A stretch of 64,000 bases of DNA, from the NCBI RefSeq assembly GCF_003444775.1, contig NZ_CP021081.1:1910001-1974000 (forward strand). Reading direction: 5' to 3'. Below, piece by piece: positions 10,893-21,756 of the stretch. The notes under the pieces are model-generated. The model was not told where the DNA came from and made no database searches. It was given only the letters and a program-made list of their open reading frames with translations. Position 1 is the stretch's first letter. The number at the start of each line of letters is the position of its first letter. The position numbers and the translations under genes were made by a program. This stretch comes from Deinococcus ficus (GTDB taxonomy: Bacteria; Deinococcota; Deinococci; Deinococcales; Deinococcaceae).

Positions 10893-11999
10893 ATGACAAC
10901 CACCAAAACCACCCCCAAGAAACCCCCCGCCCCCCGTGGCCGCGCCGCCGGCCGCCGCTGGCCCGACCTGATGATCGGCGCGCTGGTCCTGCTGCTGCTC
11001 GGCGGCTTCGGCACCCTTCTCCTGCGCAAGGAGCCTGCGCCCGCCGCCGTGGTCGCGCAGACACCGCCCACCATCCCCAGCGCGCCCGGCTCCGACCTGA
11101 GCACCCCGGACGCCGAGGCTGCTGCCCCCGTCCAGCCGGTCCCCGAAGCGCCGGAAAGCGAGGCTCCGGCCGCGGCTGAACCGGAGCCGGCCCCGGCCCC
11201 CGCTCCCGAAGCGGCCGCGCCGGCCAGCACACCCGTGACCGAAACGCCCGCTCCCACACCGGCACCCGCCGAGGCGCCTGCCCCGGCCGCAACGCAGCCC
11301 ACCACCACCATCACCCCTCCGGTGAGCGTGACGCCCCCCGCGGCCGAGGTGCCCAGCGCCGAGACCCTGCCTGAAACGCCGGCCCCCGCCGAACCGGCCG
11401 TGCCCAGCGTGCCCCCGCGCGCGGGCGGCGCCGTGGCGACCAGCGAGAGCCGCGTGCCGCTGCGCAGCGACTACCGCATCAGCCTGGGCAGCTTCCCCAG
11501 CGAGGCCGCCGTCCGCTCCCGCACCGCCGCCGTCGCCGGGCTCGGGTACACCGTCTACCCCATCAACGTCGGCAGCGGCTTCGTGGCGCAGGTCGGTCCC
11601 TTCGCCGACGAGACCGCCGCCCGCGAGGCCCTCACGGACATCCAGCGGGCCCTGCCCGGCGCGCTCGTGTACCCGCCCCGCGGTGTCAGCGCCACCCAGG
11701 GCAGCGCCGCGCCCAGCCCGGCCACGCCGGCCGCCCCCGCCACCGAGACCACCACGCCCGCCCCGGCTCCGGCCGCCACCGCCGACACGCCCACCTACCT
11801 GCAGGTCGGGGCCTTCGACCGGGTGGAAAGCGCCCAGGCCCTCGTGCAGCAGCTGCGTGACCTCGGCTACGACCCGAACGTGAACGCCCCTGAAGGCCGC
11901 AAGGTCACCGTGTCTGTCGGCCCCTACACCGGCGACGCCCTGACCCGCACCGAATCGCGCCTCACCGAGAACGGCCTGGACCACTTCCGAGTGCGCTGA
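10893..11999 (+). CDS. Membrane-anchored protein with two SPOR domains
   Basis: This 368-residue protein has a basic cytoplasmic N-terminus, one membrane helix (about 26-44), a long Pro/Ala/Glu-rich periplasmic linker (about 48-185), and two SPOR-type modules (about 188-260 and 298-368), each with a GSF- or GAF-type strand start. SPOR domains bind denuded peptidoglycan glycan strands and bring proteins to the septum. The bitopic layout resembles FtsN- and DedD-like division proteins, although two SPOR copies are unusual. Its stop overlaps the rex start by one base (TGATG), so the two are co-translated. Confidence 0.85.
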   Translation: MTTTKTTPKKPPAPRGRAAGRRWPDLMIGALVLLLLGGFGTLLLRKEPAPAAVVAQTPPTIPSAPGSDLSTPDAEAAAPVQPVPEAPESEAPAAAEPEPAPAPAPEAAAPASTPVTETPAPTPAPAEAPAPAATQPTTTITPPVSVTPPAAEVPSAETLPETPAPAEPAVPSVPPRAGGAVATSESRVPLRSDYRISLGSFPSEAAVRSRTAAVAGLGYTVYPINVGSGFVAQVGPFADETAAREALTDIQRALPGALVYPPRGVSATQGSAAPSPATPAAPATETTTPAPAPAATADTPTYLQVGAFDRVESAQALVQQLRDLGYDPNVNAPEGRKVTVSVGPYTGDALTRTESRLTENGLDHFRVR

Positions 12000-12721
12000 T
12001 GTCCGACGTGCCCACCGCCGCCATCAGCCGCCTCGTCACCTACCTCCGCATCCTCGAAGGCCTGGAGCGCGACGCTGAAGGCAAACCCCCCACCGACCCC
12101 GCCCACTGGGTCAAGAGCGGCGCGCTCGCCGCGCACGCCGGCGTCACCGCCTTCCAGGTGCGCAAGGACCTGAACTACTTCGGACGGCTCGGCACGCGCG
12201 GCACCGGGTACAACGTGCACGTCCTGCGCCGCGAACTCCTGCGCGTCCTCGGCCTGAACCAGACCTGGAACGTCGTGATCGTCGGCCTCGGACGGCTCGG
12301 GCAGGCCATCACCAACTACCCCGGCGCCACCGACTACCAGTTCCAGTACGTGGGCCTCTTCGACACCAACCCCGCCCTGATCGGCACCCGCTTCCATCAC
12401 CTCACCGTGCAGCACACCGACGAACTCGCCGCGTTCGTGCAGGAGCAGCAGGTGGACATGGGCTTTCTCGCCGTTCCCCCGGAACACGCCCAGGAGGCCG
12501 CTCAGGCGCTTGCAAGCGCCGGGGTGAAAGGCATCCTGAATTTTGCCCCCGTCGTCATTCAACCCAGAACATTAGAACGTAACGGAATACATGAACTTTC
12601 TGAAGAATGGCGTGGTGTAATCGTGGAGAATGTCGACTTCCTCGCCGGAATGAAACGTCTCACCTTTTACATCCGCAACCCCCCCCTGAAGGACGCCACC
12701 ACCCCGGAGGACACCGAATGA
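11999..12721 (+). CDS. rex: Redox-sensing transcriptional repressor Rex
   Basis: Rex represses fermentative and respiratory genes when NADH is low and leaves DNA on binding NADH. Seen in 240 residues: an N-terminal winged helix with VRKDLNYFGRLGTRGTGY (about 54-71), a Rossmann motif GLGRLGQA (96-103), and the family C-terminal segment ending in FYIRNPP. The operon context is unusual, lying between cell-envelope genes. Overlaps on both sides (TGATG and ATGA) show tight coupling. The stretch near 12540-12620 is locally richer in A/T than the rest of the gene. Confidence 0.93.
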   Translation: MSDVPTAAISRLVTYLRILEGLERDAEGKPPTDPAHWVKSGALAAHAGVTAFQVRKDLNYFGRLGTRGTGYNVHVLRRELLRVLGLNQTWNVVIVGLGRLGQAITNYPGATDYQFQYVGLFDTNPALIGTRFHHLTVQHTDELAAFVQEQQVDMGFLAVPPEHAQEAAQALASAGVKGILNFAPVVIQPRTLERNGIHELSEEWRGVIVENVDFLAGMKRLTFYIRNPPLKDATTPEDTE

Positions 12722-14634
12722 AGATGAAAAAGCTCCTGCTGCTCACCCTGCCCCTCATCGTCACCGCCTGCACATCCGGTGACGGGGGCTTCGGCGCCTC
12801 CGTAGTGAACGTCACCGCCAGCCCCGACCAGATCGTGACCGTCAACAGCACCACCACCACCGGCACCACGAACTACACCTTCACCAACAAGGCCGGCAGC
12901 AGCGCCACCACCATCAACACCGCCACCCTCAGCTGGAAAGACACCACCGGCGCCACCCGCACCGAAACGGTCGCCATCCCCGGGTTCACCCTGCCCGCCG
13001 GCTTTACCTGCGCCGCCGCCGGCGCCGACCCCTACGCTCAGTGCAACTACAACGACGCCGGCACCACTGCCGGCGACCGCAGCGTCACCCGCGCCATCAA
13101 CGACGCCGAACTGTTCGCGAAAGTCTTCACCGCCAACCAGAGCGTCACCGCCCTCCCTGTCACCGTGCAGTTCAACAGCACGGCCAACGCCCTGAACTTC
13201 ACCTTCAACTCCGCCAATACAACCGGCGGTGGGGAAGGCGACCCAGCCGAGACAGCACCAGCCCCGCTGCTCACGGTCAACACCACGGGAACCCAGCCTT
13301 ACAGCGGCAATCTCAGTGTCAGCATCTCTGGGAACTTCGCCGTGACCAGCACCGTCAAGACCCTTGTACTGCAAGTGACCGACAACAAGGGCAACATCGA
13401 CAACACCACCTACACCAGCACCAACCCCAGCGCCACCTTCAGCATCGACACCTCCAAGTACCCGGATGGCGCCCTCACCCTGCGCGCCATTGCCATCACT
13501 GCCAGTGGTCTGACGGGCACCAGCGCCCCTCAGACTGTGCAGATTCAGAACGTCTCCGCGCCTGTCATGCAGATTCTTAGCCCGGATTCGGGAGCCACGC
13601 TGACTGGCCCCAGCACGGTGCGCGTGCAGATCCGCCAGTCCACCAGTACCTTCACGTTGGCTGACCTGGACGGTGCCGGCAATGATGTTCGCATTGACGT
13701 GCGTGACTTCCGTGGGCAGATCGTGAAAACGACCTACGGCCAGGCCATCAAAGTCAGCGACGGAATCTATGAGGCATTCATTCCTCTTGATCTGATTGGC
13801 TCGGACTTTTCTAGCAACGCCTACACCATTACTGCCACCGCGCAGGCAACCCTGAATGACGGTACCAGCCGCAACTTGAATGCCAACACGTCCGTGAGTA
13901 CCCAGGTGAGCGACAACAAGCCTCCTGCACTGAGCATCATCATGCCGGCGTACATCACTGATCCCTATGCCAACCTCATTCGCCCCACTATTTCCCGCAA
14001 CTCGGCATTCATGATTCAAGCCAGCGATGACAACGGCGTGTCCAGCCTTCGTGTGGACTTTGTGTGTGACCCAGCGACTGCGCTCGCAAATCAGCAGTGC
14101 CCTGTGGCGCCCTATACCTATAACATCCCCGTTGGTAAGGGCGGCGTCATTCAGCGAGTCTTCGACATTGGGGCTCTGATGGACGGACAGCCTTACATTC
14201 AGAATGGCAACTACACTATGCGCATCACTGCCTATGACGGCGCCAACGCCAACATTCAGGAGATGCCTGTTCAGATATCCCGTGACATTCAGAATGAATC
14301 CATCGCCGGCCTGAGCAACCAGATGAGCGTGCAGGTTGTGCCTGACTTCACGCCCGGAGCCCTGAACCCAACGGCAGCTACCTGGTCCCTCGTCGGTACA
14401 CCTACGCATGATGTGCGTGTGGTCACACTGGCATACGACAATACCGTTGTGCTGGCCGAGCCGACCCGCACGAATGTCGCACCAATCGTCCCAGCTGGGA
14501 CGCCTATCGGCATCACCCAATCCTTCGCGAAGGAAGGAAGCTACGGCATTGCCTTCATTGTTGAGGATCTGGTTACCGGAAACACCCACTTCTACAAGCC
14601 AGTATGGGTGGACGTCAAGAAAAATCCGAGCTAA
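12718..14634 (+). CDS. Large exported lipoprotein with Ig-like repeats
   Basis: This 638-residue protein starts MKMKKLLLL and has a lipobox ending VTAC at about residue 18, so it is probably a lipid-anchored envelope protein. After it come beta-rich, Thr/Ser/Asn-rich modules of immunoglobulin-like type, with module starts near PAPLLTVNT, APVMQILSPDSGA and PPALSIIMPAY. No catalytic motif was seen. Third codon positions are almost all G/C up to about 13,240, then shift clearly to A/T, suggesting a different origin or relaxed selection for the later modules. It overlaps rex by 4 bases (ATGA) and is last in the operon. Function unknown. Confidence 0.8.
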   Translation: MKMKKLLLLTLPLIVTACTSGDGGFGASVVNVTASPDQIVTVNSTTTTGTTNYTFTNKAGSSATTINTATLSWKDTTGATRTETVAIPGFTLPAGFTCAAAGADPYAQCNYNDAGTTAGDRSVTRAINDAELFAKVFTANQSVTALPVTVQFNSTANALNFTFNSANTTGGGEGDPAETAPAPLLTVNTTGTQPYSGNLSVSISGNFAVTSTVKTLVLQVTDNKGNIDNTTYTSTNPSATFSIDTSKYPDGALTLRAIAITASGLTGTSAPQTVQIQNVSAPVMQILSPDSGATLTGPSTVRVQIRQSTSTFTLADLDGAGNDVRIDVRDFRGQIVKTTYGQAIKVSDGIYEAFIPLDLIGSDFSSNAYTITATAQATLNDGTSRNLNANTSVSTQVSDNKPPALSIIMPAYITDPYANLIRPTISRNSAFMIQASDDNGVSSLRVDFVCDPATALANQQCPVAPYTYNIPVGKGGVIQRVFDIGALMDGQPYIQNGNYTMRITAYDGANANIQEMPVQISRDIQNESIAGLSNQMSVQVVPDFTPGALNPTAATWSLVGTPTHDVRVVTLAYDNTVVLAEPTRTNVAPIVPAGTPIGITQSFAKEGSYGIAFIVEDLVTGNTHFYKPVWVDVKKNPS

Positions 14635-14655
14635 ACGAGTTCGTTTCGTTATGGT

Positions 14656-14704
14656 ATGAGTGACACGACGTCCATGCCGTGTCACTCATCTTCTTTTCGT
14701 TTCC
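14656..14704 (+). terminator. Intrinsic terminator of the TPR-SPOR-rex-lipoprotein operon
   Basis: A perfect 12-bp stem ATGAGTGACACG/CGTGTCACTCAT (14656-14667 with 14678-14689) is followed by CTTCTTTTCGTTTCC, one of the clearest terminators in the window. Confidence 0.9.
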
Positions 14705-14769
14705 ATCGGACTACCTGGCCGGGTTGGCTGTACTGCCGCTCGGCAGGCCTCGCTTCCTGGAAGGAGAAC

Positions 14770-14803
14770 GCCCCCGCACCTTGTGGGACCCAGGTGCGGG
14801 GGC
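14770..14803. terminator. GC-rich hairpin between convergent genes
   Basis: A perfect 12-bp stem GCCCCCGCACCT/AGGTGCGGGGGC with a 10-nt loop. It lies 49 bases past the minus-strand cpdB stop, so it probably terminates that transcript, although no strong T-tract follows on either strand. Confidence 0.55.
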
Positions 14804-14851
14804 ACAACATGGCTAACTATCGGCGCTTAGTGATATCAGCGCTAAATGGTT

Positions 14852-16741
14852 TCAGTAGGTGATGAGGTATTCGGCGAAGCCGTCTTCGCGGATGCGCAGG
14901 AGTTTGGCGCCCTGGGGGAGGCTTTTCTGGGCGGTGGGGCTGCTGATGTAGAGGAGGGTGGCGCCGGGGATGGGGGTGAGTTTCCAGTTGCCGTCGGCGG
15001 TGGGGTTCACGGTTTTTTCGGTGGTGAAGTAGCCGATCAGGGCCTGGCGGGTTTCGTCGGGGGCCTGGAGGACGATGTTCTTGCCGTCGAGGCCGGGGAA
15101 GCTGCCGCCGCCCGACGCGCGGTAGTTGTTGGTGGCGATGATGAATTTCTGGTTGGGGTCGATGGGTTTACCCTGGTACGTGAGGTTCTTGATGCGGTGG
15201 GCGCCGGGGTTGGCGACCTGGCCTTTGCTGTCGTAACGGTTGGGCTGGGTGACGTCGATCTCGTAGCTGACGCCGTCGATGACGTCGAAGTTGTAGGTGG
15301 GGAAGCTCTCGTCGACGAGGGCCTGGGGGGCCTTGTTGGTGGGGTCGATCTGTTTGAACTGCCCGGCGCTGCGTTCAAGCCATTCCTGGACCTGGGCGCC
15401 AGTGACGAGGACGGCCTGGACGGTGTTGGGGTAGACGTACAGGTCGGCGACATTCTTGATGGCGAGGGTGCCGGCGGGAATGTCGGTGTAGTAGGACGCG
15501 CCGGCGCGGCCGCCGGCTTTGAAGGGCGCGGCGGCGGACAGGACGGGAAGGTCCTTGTACTCGGTGGTGCTGAGGGCGGCCTTCACGTAGGCGGTCTGGG
15601 CGTTGCTGACGAGCTGGACGCTGGGGTCGTCCTGTACGAGGGCCCAGTAGCTGGTGATGGGGGCGGTGAGGTCGGCGACCTTGCCGCGGACGTAGTTGAG
15701 GGTGCCCTGGTGCATGGCCTGGACGGCCTTGGCGACGATGGGGTCGGGGGTGACGGTGTTTTTCTTGGCGGTCTTGTCCCAGATGGGGCGGATGCTGCCG
15801 GTGCGGTCGGTGACCTGCCACTTGCCGTTCGTTTTGGTGAGGGTCAGGTCGATGATGCCGAGGTTGTTGCCCCAGAACCCGGGCATGACGACGGCCTTGC
15901 CGTTGATGGTGCCTTTGGTGATGTCGGCGCCGGGGATGTCTTTGAAGGTGGCGCTGGGGAATTCGAGGTGGCTGTGACCGGTGAAGATGGCGTCGATGCC
16001 GTCGACCTTGCTGAGTTCGGCGCCGGCCTGTTCCTGGCCGGGGGTGTAGGTGCCCTGGTTGATGCCGGTGTGGGCGAGGGCGACGATGACGTCGGCGCCT
16101 TTGGCTTTCATCTCGGGGACGAACTTGCGGGCGGACTCGACGATGTCCATGACCTTGACCTTGCCGTCAAGGTGGGCTTTGTCCCAGTTGACGATCTGGG
16201 GCGGGGTGAAGCCGATGATGCCGACGTTGACGACGTAGGGGCGGTTCTGGGCGTCGCGGACGATGGTGGGTTTGATGAGGTAGGGGGTGAAGCGGTTGGT
16301 GCCGTCCATGTTGAGGACGTTGGCGTTCACGGCGGGGATGGGGCTGCTTTTGAGGACGCGGTCGAGGTAGTCGAGGCCGTAGTTGAATTCGTGGTTGCCG
16401 AGCGTCCAGGCGGTGTAGCGCAGGGGGCTCATGGCGGCGAGCATGGGGTGGATCTGGCCGTCGCGCAGGGGCTGGATGCGGGCGGCGTAGTCGCCGAGGG
16501 GGTTGCCCTGGATCAGGTCGCCGTTGTCGAAGAGGAGGGTGTTGGGTTTCTCGGTGCGGGCGTTCTTGATGAGGGTGGCGGTGTACTCCAGGCCGAACTC
16601 ACCGGTGGGTTTGTCCTGGTAGTAGTCGTAGCCGAGCGCGCTGGTGTGCAGGTCGCTGGTTTCCAGGAGGCGCATCTGCACGGTCTGGGCGGAGGCGGCG
16701 CCCAGCAGGAGGGCAGCCATCAGGGTGATGTTGTGTTTCAC
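14852..16741 (-). CDS. cpdB: Bifunctional 2',3'-cyclic-nucleotide 2'-phosphodiesterase/3'-nucleotidase
   Basis: The 629-residue protein has a signal peptide (about 1-18), a metallophosphoesterase domain with D30 and H32, DNGD (72-75), GNHE (115-118), an HTGIN segment and GHSHLEFP, then a 5'-nucleotidase C-terminal domain. The DYYQDKPTGEFGL segment is characteristic of CpdB rather than UshA. It should release phosphate and nucleosides from cyclic and 3'-nucleotides outside the cytoplasm. The GTG start lies 6 nt after TATGCT, a leaderless arrangement. The most likely alternative is a general UshA-type nucleotidase. Confidence 0.88.
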   Translation of the reverse strand: MKHNITLMAALLLGAASAQTVQMRLLETSDLHTSALGYDYYQDKPTGEFGLEYTATLIKNARTEKPNTLLFDNGDLIQGNPLGDYAARIQPLRDGQIHPMLAAMSPLRYTAWTLGNHEFNYGLDYLDRVLKSSPIPAVNANVLNMDGTNRFTPYLIKPTIVRDAQNRPYVVNVGIIGFTPPQIVNWDKAHLDGKVKVMDIVESARKFVPEMKAKGADVIVALAHTGINQGTYTPGQEQAGAELSKVDGIDAIFTGHSHLEFPSATFKDIPGADITKGTINGKAVVMPGFWGNNLGIIDLTLTKTNGKWQVTDRTGSIRPIWDKTAKKNTVTPDPIVAKAVQAMHQGTLNYVRGKVADLTAPITSYWALVQDDPSVQLVSNAQTAYVKAALSTTEYKDLPVLSAAAPFKAGGRAGASYYTDIPAGTLAIKNVADLYVYPNTVQAVLVTGAQVQEWLERSAGQFKQIDPTNKAPQALVDESFPTYNFDVIDGVSYEIDVTQPNRYDSKGQVANPGAHRIKNLTYQGKPIDPNQKFIIATNNYRASGGGSFPGLDGKNIVLQAPDETRQALIGYFTTEKTVNPTADGNWKLTPIPGATLLYISSPTAQKSLPQGAKLLRIREDGFAEYLITY

Positions 16742-16747
16742 CGCACA

Positions 16748-16753
16748 AGCATA
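16748..16753 (-). promoter_or_regulatory. -10 box of cpdB
   Basis: Minus-strand TATGCT ends 6 nt before the GTG with no Shine-Dalgarno, a leaderless arrangement. Confidence 0.6.
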
Positions 16754-16816
16754 AGCCTGGGTGTCAGGGAAGTGTCTGCGAGGAAAGTCCCGGTTGGGCG
16801 GCCGCGTGGGGGGTAT

Positions 16817-18931
<2,115 letters not shown>

Positions 18932-18932
<1 letters not shown>

Positions 18933-20209
18933 CAGAGTTCCCCCCGGTAGGCAAGGTCCAGCACCTCGACCGTGTGCATGACCGGCACCGGGCTCCCCTG
19001 CCGGCGCACGTGGCTCTGGATCTGCGTGTGGCAGCCGATGTTTCCGCTGGCGATCAGGTCCGGGGCGGTGCCCAGGATGTTGCGGGCCTTGCGTCCGCCC
19101 AGCTGCGCAGCCAGCTCCGGCTGTTCCAGGTTGTAGGTGCCTGCGGACCCGCAGCACAGGTCCCCCTCGGGAATCTCCACGAGGTCCACGCCGGGGATGG
19201 CGCGCAGGAGGGCGCGGGGGGCAGCCTTCACGCCCTGCGCGTGCGCGAGGTGGCAGGCGTCGTGGTACGCGACCTTCAGGGGCGTGCGGGCGGGCAGCGT
19301 GGGTTCCAGGATGCCGCCTTGCAGCAGGCCGTGCAGGTACTCGCTGATGTCCTGCACCTTCGCCGCGAAGGCGCGGGCCTGGGCCTCGTCCGGCAGGCCG
19401 TGCAGGACGACCGGGTACTCCTTGAGGCCCGCGCCGCACCCGGCGGCGTTGCTGAGGATGGCGTCGTAGTCGTCCGGGTTGAAGGCCCGCAGGTTCGTCC
19501 GGACCAGCCGCAGGGCCTCGTCCCGCGCGCCGGTGTGCAGCGCCGCGGCGCCGCAGCAGCCCTGGCCGTCCGGGATGACCACCTCGATACCGTTGCGGGC
19601 CAGCACGCGCAGGGTCGCGGCGTTGAAGTTCGGCGCAAGGGCCTGCTGCGCGCACCCGGCGAGCAGCGCCACCCGGCCCCGCCGCTGGCCCCGCGCGGCC
19701 GTGACGGCCGGGCTGGGCTGCATGGCGGGCACGCGCTCGGGCAGCAGGTCCAGCGGGCCGCGCAGGGCGGCCGGCAGCACCGGGGCCAGCGGTTTGGCGT
19801 GCTGCCCGAGGCGCGCGGCCACGCTGAACAGCTTCGGGGCGGGCAGGGCCTTGAGGATCGCCCAGCGTTTCGCGCGGTCCAGCGGTGACCGGGCGCGCTG
19901 CGGCTCGCTCCACCCGCGGAACGCCGTGATCAGTTCGCCGTACGGCACGCCGCTGGGGCAGGCGGTCACGCAGCCCTGGCAGCCCAGGCAGCGGTCCAGG
20001 TGGGGGGCGGCGTCCGGCAGGGCCAGGTGGCCCTCCAGCACCTCCTTCATCAGCACGATCCTGCCGCGGGGGCTGTCCATCTCGTCGCCCAGCAGGGCGT
20101 AGGTGGGGCAGGCCGGCAGGCAGAACCCGCAGTGCACGCAGGCGTCCACGGCGTGCGCCATCACCTCGCCCTGCGCGCCCAGGGTCAGGACGGGAATGTC
20201 GTGGTTCAC
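18932..20209 (-). CDS. glcF: Glycolate oxidase iron-sulfur subunit GlcF
   Basis: Two 4Fe-4S motifs are seen at C24/C27/C30/C34 and C74/C77/C80/C84, followed by two CCG-type domains with [10 protein letters not shown] and CCGSAGTYN. The 425-residue protein transfers electrons from GlcD to the respiratory chain. It is first in the glcF-glcD-glcE operon. The GTG start has no obvious Shine-Dalgarno. The likely -10 (20244-20249) puts the transcript start close to a 5-codon ORF ending 10 nt before glcF. Confidence 0.92.
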
Positions 20210-20243
20210 GCGCGGCGCCTCAAGTCACTCGCCTCATGCCCCG

Positions 20244-20249
20244 AGCATA
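20244..20249 (-). promoter_or_regulatory. Probable -10 box of the glc operon
   Basis: Minus-strand TATGCT lies 34 nt before the glcF GTG and 6 nt before an ATG that opens a 5-codon ORF (MRRVT, stop at 20220-20222). Confidence 0.45.
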
Positions 20250-20317
20250 GGCCACGACCGGCCCACGGCGCAGGGCCGCGGTGCAGACGGGCACCGCCCG
20301 GATGGACGGGCATGGGG

Positions 20318-20350
20318 GCACAGCAGAAGGGCGCTCCGCGGGGGAGCGCC
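20318..20350 (-). terminator. Terminator of tRNA-Ser
   Basis: An 8-bp stem GGCGCTCC/GGAGCGCC (20330-20337 with 20343-20350) is followed on the minus strand by CTTCTGCTGTG. It sits 11 bases after the encoded CCA. Confidence 0.7.
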
Positions 20351-20361
20351 TTCATGCAAGC

Positions 20362-20455
<94 letters not shown>

Positions 20456-20461
20456 GCAGAC

Positions 20462-20490
20462 AATCTAGCGGCTGCGGCGGCAGATTGCAA
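20462..20490 (-). promoter_or_regulatory. Promoter of tRNA-Ser
   Basis: On the minus strand TTGCAA (20485-20490), a 17-bp spacer and TAGATT (20462-20467) place the start a few nucleotides before the mature tRNA 5' end. Confidence 0.65.
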
Positions 20491-20551
20491 ACCTGGGCGG
20501 GGCGTCACCCACCCTGGACGGGTGGACTGCCGGGGTGAGGCGCGCGGCCCG

Positions 20552-20557
20552 TACAAT
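20552..20557 (+). promoter_or_regulatory. -10 box of plsY
   Basis: TACAAT lies 6 nt before the GTG with no Shine-Dalgarno, a leaderless arrangement. Confidence 0.6.
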
Positions 20558-20563
20558 CCGGGG

Positions 20564-21181
20564 GTGACCGTGACCGCTGTGCTCGCCGTGCTCGCCTCTT
20601 ACCTGCTGGGGTCCGTCCCGGCGGCCACGTGGGTGACCCGGGCGCGGGGCGTGGACATCCGCCGGGTCGGCAGCGGGAACAGCGGCGCCACGAACGTGCT
20701 GCGGTCCCTGGGGAAGGGCCCGGCGCTGGCGGTCGCGGCCTTCGACATCGCCAAGGGCGCGGTGGCGGTGCTGCTGGCCCGGGCGCTGGGCCTGGAGGAA
20801 CCGTGGGCGGCGGCGTGCGGGGTGGCGGCCGTGGTGGGGCACAACTTCAGTCCGTTCCTGGGCTTCCGGGGGGGAAAGGGCGTGGCGACGAGTTTCGGCA
20901 CGATCGCGGCGCTGGACCCGCTGGTGGGCGCCTCGGCCTTCGTGCTGGCGATCTTCACCATGTGGCTCACGCGGTTCGTGAGTGCGGGGAGCGTGCTGGG
21001 CGCGGCGGCGGCGATCGTGCTGGTGGCCGTGCTGGGGCGCGCGCCGTGGCAGGTGGCGGTGATCTCGGGGCTGGCGCTGATGCTGATCTTCCTGCACAGG
21101 GAGAACATCGCCCGGCTGCACGCCGGCAGCGAGCGGCGCCTGGGCGAGAAGGCCGAACCGGTCAGGCCCCCACTGAACTGA
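20564..21181 (+). CDS. plsY: Acyl-phosphate:glycerol-3-phosphate acyltransferase PlsY
   Basis: PlsY transfers the acyl group of acyl-phosphate to glycerol-3-phosphate, giving lysophosphatidate at the inner membrane. Seen in 205 residues: several membrane segments and the conserved loops [12 protein letters not shown] and [21 protein letters not shown]. Length is typical. The GTG start is fixed by TACAAT 6 nt upstream and by the family N-terminus. In-frame extension upstream would run through the tRNA gene and is rejected. Confidence 0.93.
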   Translation: MTVTAVLAVLASYLLGSVPAATWVTRARGVDIRRVGSGNSGATNVLRSLGKGPALAVAAFDIAKGAVAVLLARALGLEEPWAAACGVAAVVGHNFSPFLGFRGGKGVATSFGTIAALDPLVGASAFVLAIFTMWLTRFVSAGSVLGAAAAIVLVAVLGRAPWQVAVISGLALMLIFLHRENIARLHAGSERRLGEKAEPVRPPLN

Positions 21182-21271
21182 CGCGGGGCGTGCCCCTGAA
21201 ACAGGGCGGGCGTCCCAGACAATCGGGCCGGGTTGCGGGTATCCTCTGGGCGTTTGAACAGAGGAGGGCAG

Positions 21272-21568
21272 GTGCCGGTCAGGATTCAGGTGTACGGCGT
21301 GATGGCGGAATTCCGCGCGGGCGTGTGGTCCTGCGAGGACGACTCGCTGCGCGCCATGCTGGAGGCCCTCGTGGACCCGAGGGCCTGCACGCCCGACGAG
21401 GAACGCGCGCACGCGCTGTACGCCGCGGGCCGGCTGGGGGGAATGATCGCCGGGCCGCTGGGCTGGGAGCTCGCGCCGCACCCGGAGGCGGAGATCCGCA
21501 TGGAGGACCTGCAGCCGGCTCCGCGCCGCGGGCCGGGCCTGCGGGGCCTGTTCGGACGGAAGTCCTGA
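21272..21568 (+). CDS. Small hypothetical protein
   Basis: This 98-residue protein (MPVRIQVYG start, GTG codon) follows GAGGAGGG, and TATCCT at 21240-21245 may be its -10. It has a compact N-terminal beta-alpha region, an acidic middle ([16 protein letters not shown]) and a basic Pro/Arg/Gly tail ending LFGRKS. No signal peptide, membrane helix or catalytic motif is visible and I do not recognise the family. It lies between plsY and the asd leader. A TTG start at 21233 would add 13 residues. Confidence 0.6.
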   Translation: MPVRIQVYGVMAEFRAGVWSCEDDSLRAMLEALVDPRACTPDEERAHALYAAGRLGGMIAGPLGWELAPHPEAEIRMEDLQPAPRRGPGLRGLFGRKS

Positions 21569-21612
21569 ACGGGCGCGGGCGTGTCCGTGAACGGCAGGTG
21601 CAGACGGGCGGC

Positions 21613-21641
21613 TTGACCCCCCCGCCGGCAGCCCGTAGTGT
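21613..21641 (+). promoter_or_regulatory. Promoter of the asd leader
   Basis: TTGACC (21613-21618), a 17-bp spacer and TAGTGT (21636-21641) end exactly 7 nt before the leader-peptide ATG. Confidence 0.7.
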
Positions 21642-21648
21642 GGGCCGC

Positions 21649-21681
21649 ATGACCGGCCGCGCGATGACTATTCCCCGCTAG
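21649..21681 (+). CDS. Leaderless asd leader peptide MTGRAMTIPR
   Basis: A 10-codon ORF begins at the predicted transcript start. It contains Met and Thr twice and Ile once, with consecutive ATG ACT ATT codons just before the structured RNA. ACT and ATT are unusual choices in this GC-rich sequence. The stop TAG overlaps antiterminator arm 2. If ribosomes stall at the Thr or Ile codons, arm 2 is exposed. If they reach the stop, it is covered. This is the logic of thr/ilv-type attenuators. Too short for similarity evidence, the call rests on position, codons and structure. Confidence 0.65.
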   Translation: MTGRAMTIPR

Positions 21682-21737
21682 GGCGGCGTCTCGTGACGGC
21701 AGCCGCCCCGCAATAGTTGCGCGGGCGGTTTCTTCTT
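21681..21737 (+). promoter_or_regulatory. Antiterminator/terminator switch upstream of asd
   Basis: Arm 2 GGGCGGC (21681-21687) is complementary to arm 3 GCCGCCC (21702-21708). Arm 3 is also the base of a terminator, CCGCCC-CGCAA / TTGCG-(C bulge)-GGGCGG at 21703-21728, followed by TTTCTTCTT (21729-21737). The two pairings exclude each other. The asd Shine-Dalgarno GGAGGAA comes 10 nt later, leaving no room for another promoter, so asd mRNA must read through the terminator. Confidence 0.75.
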
Positions 21738-21756
21738 GAAGAGTCTGGAGGAACGT

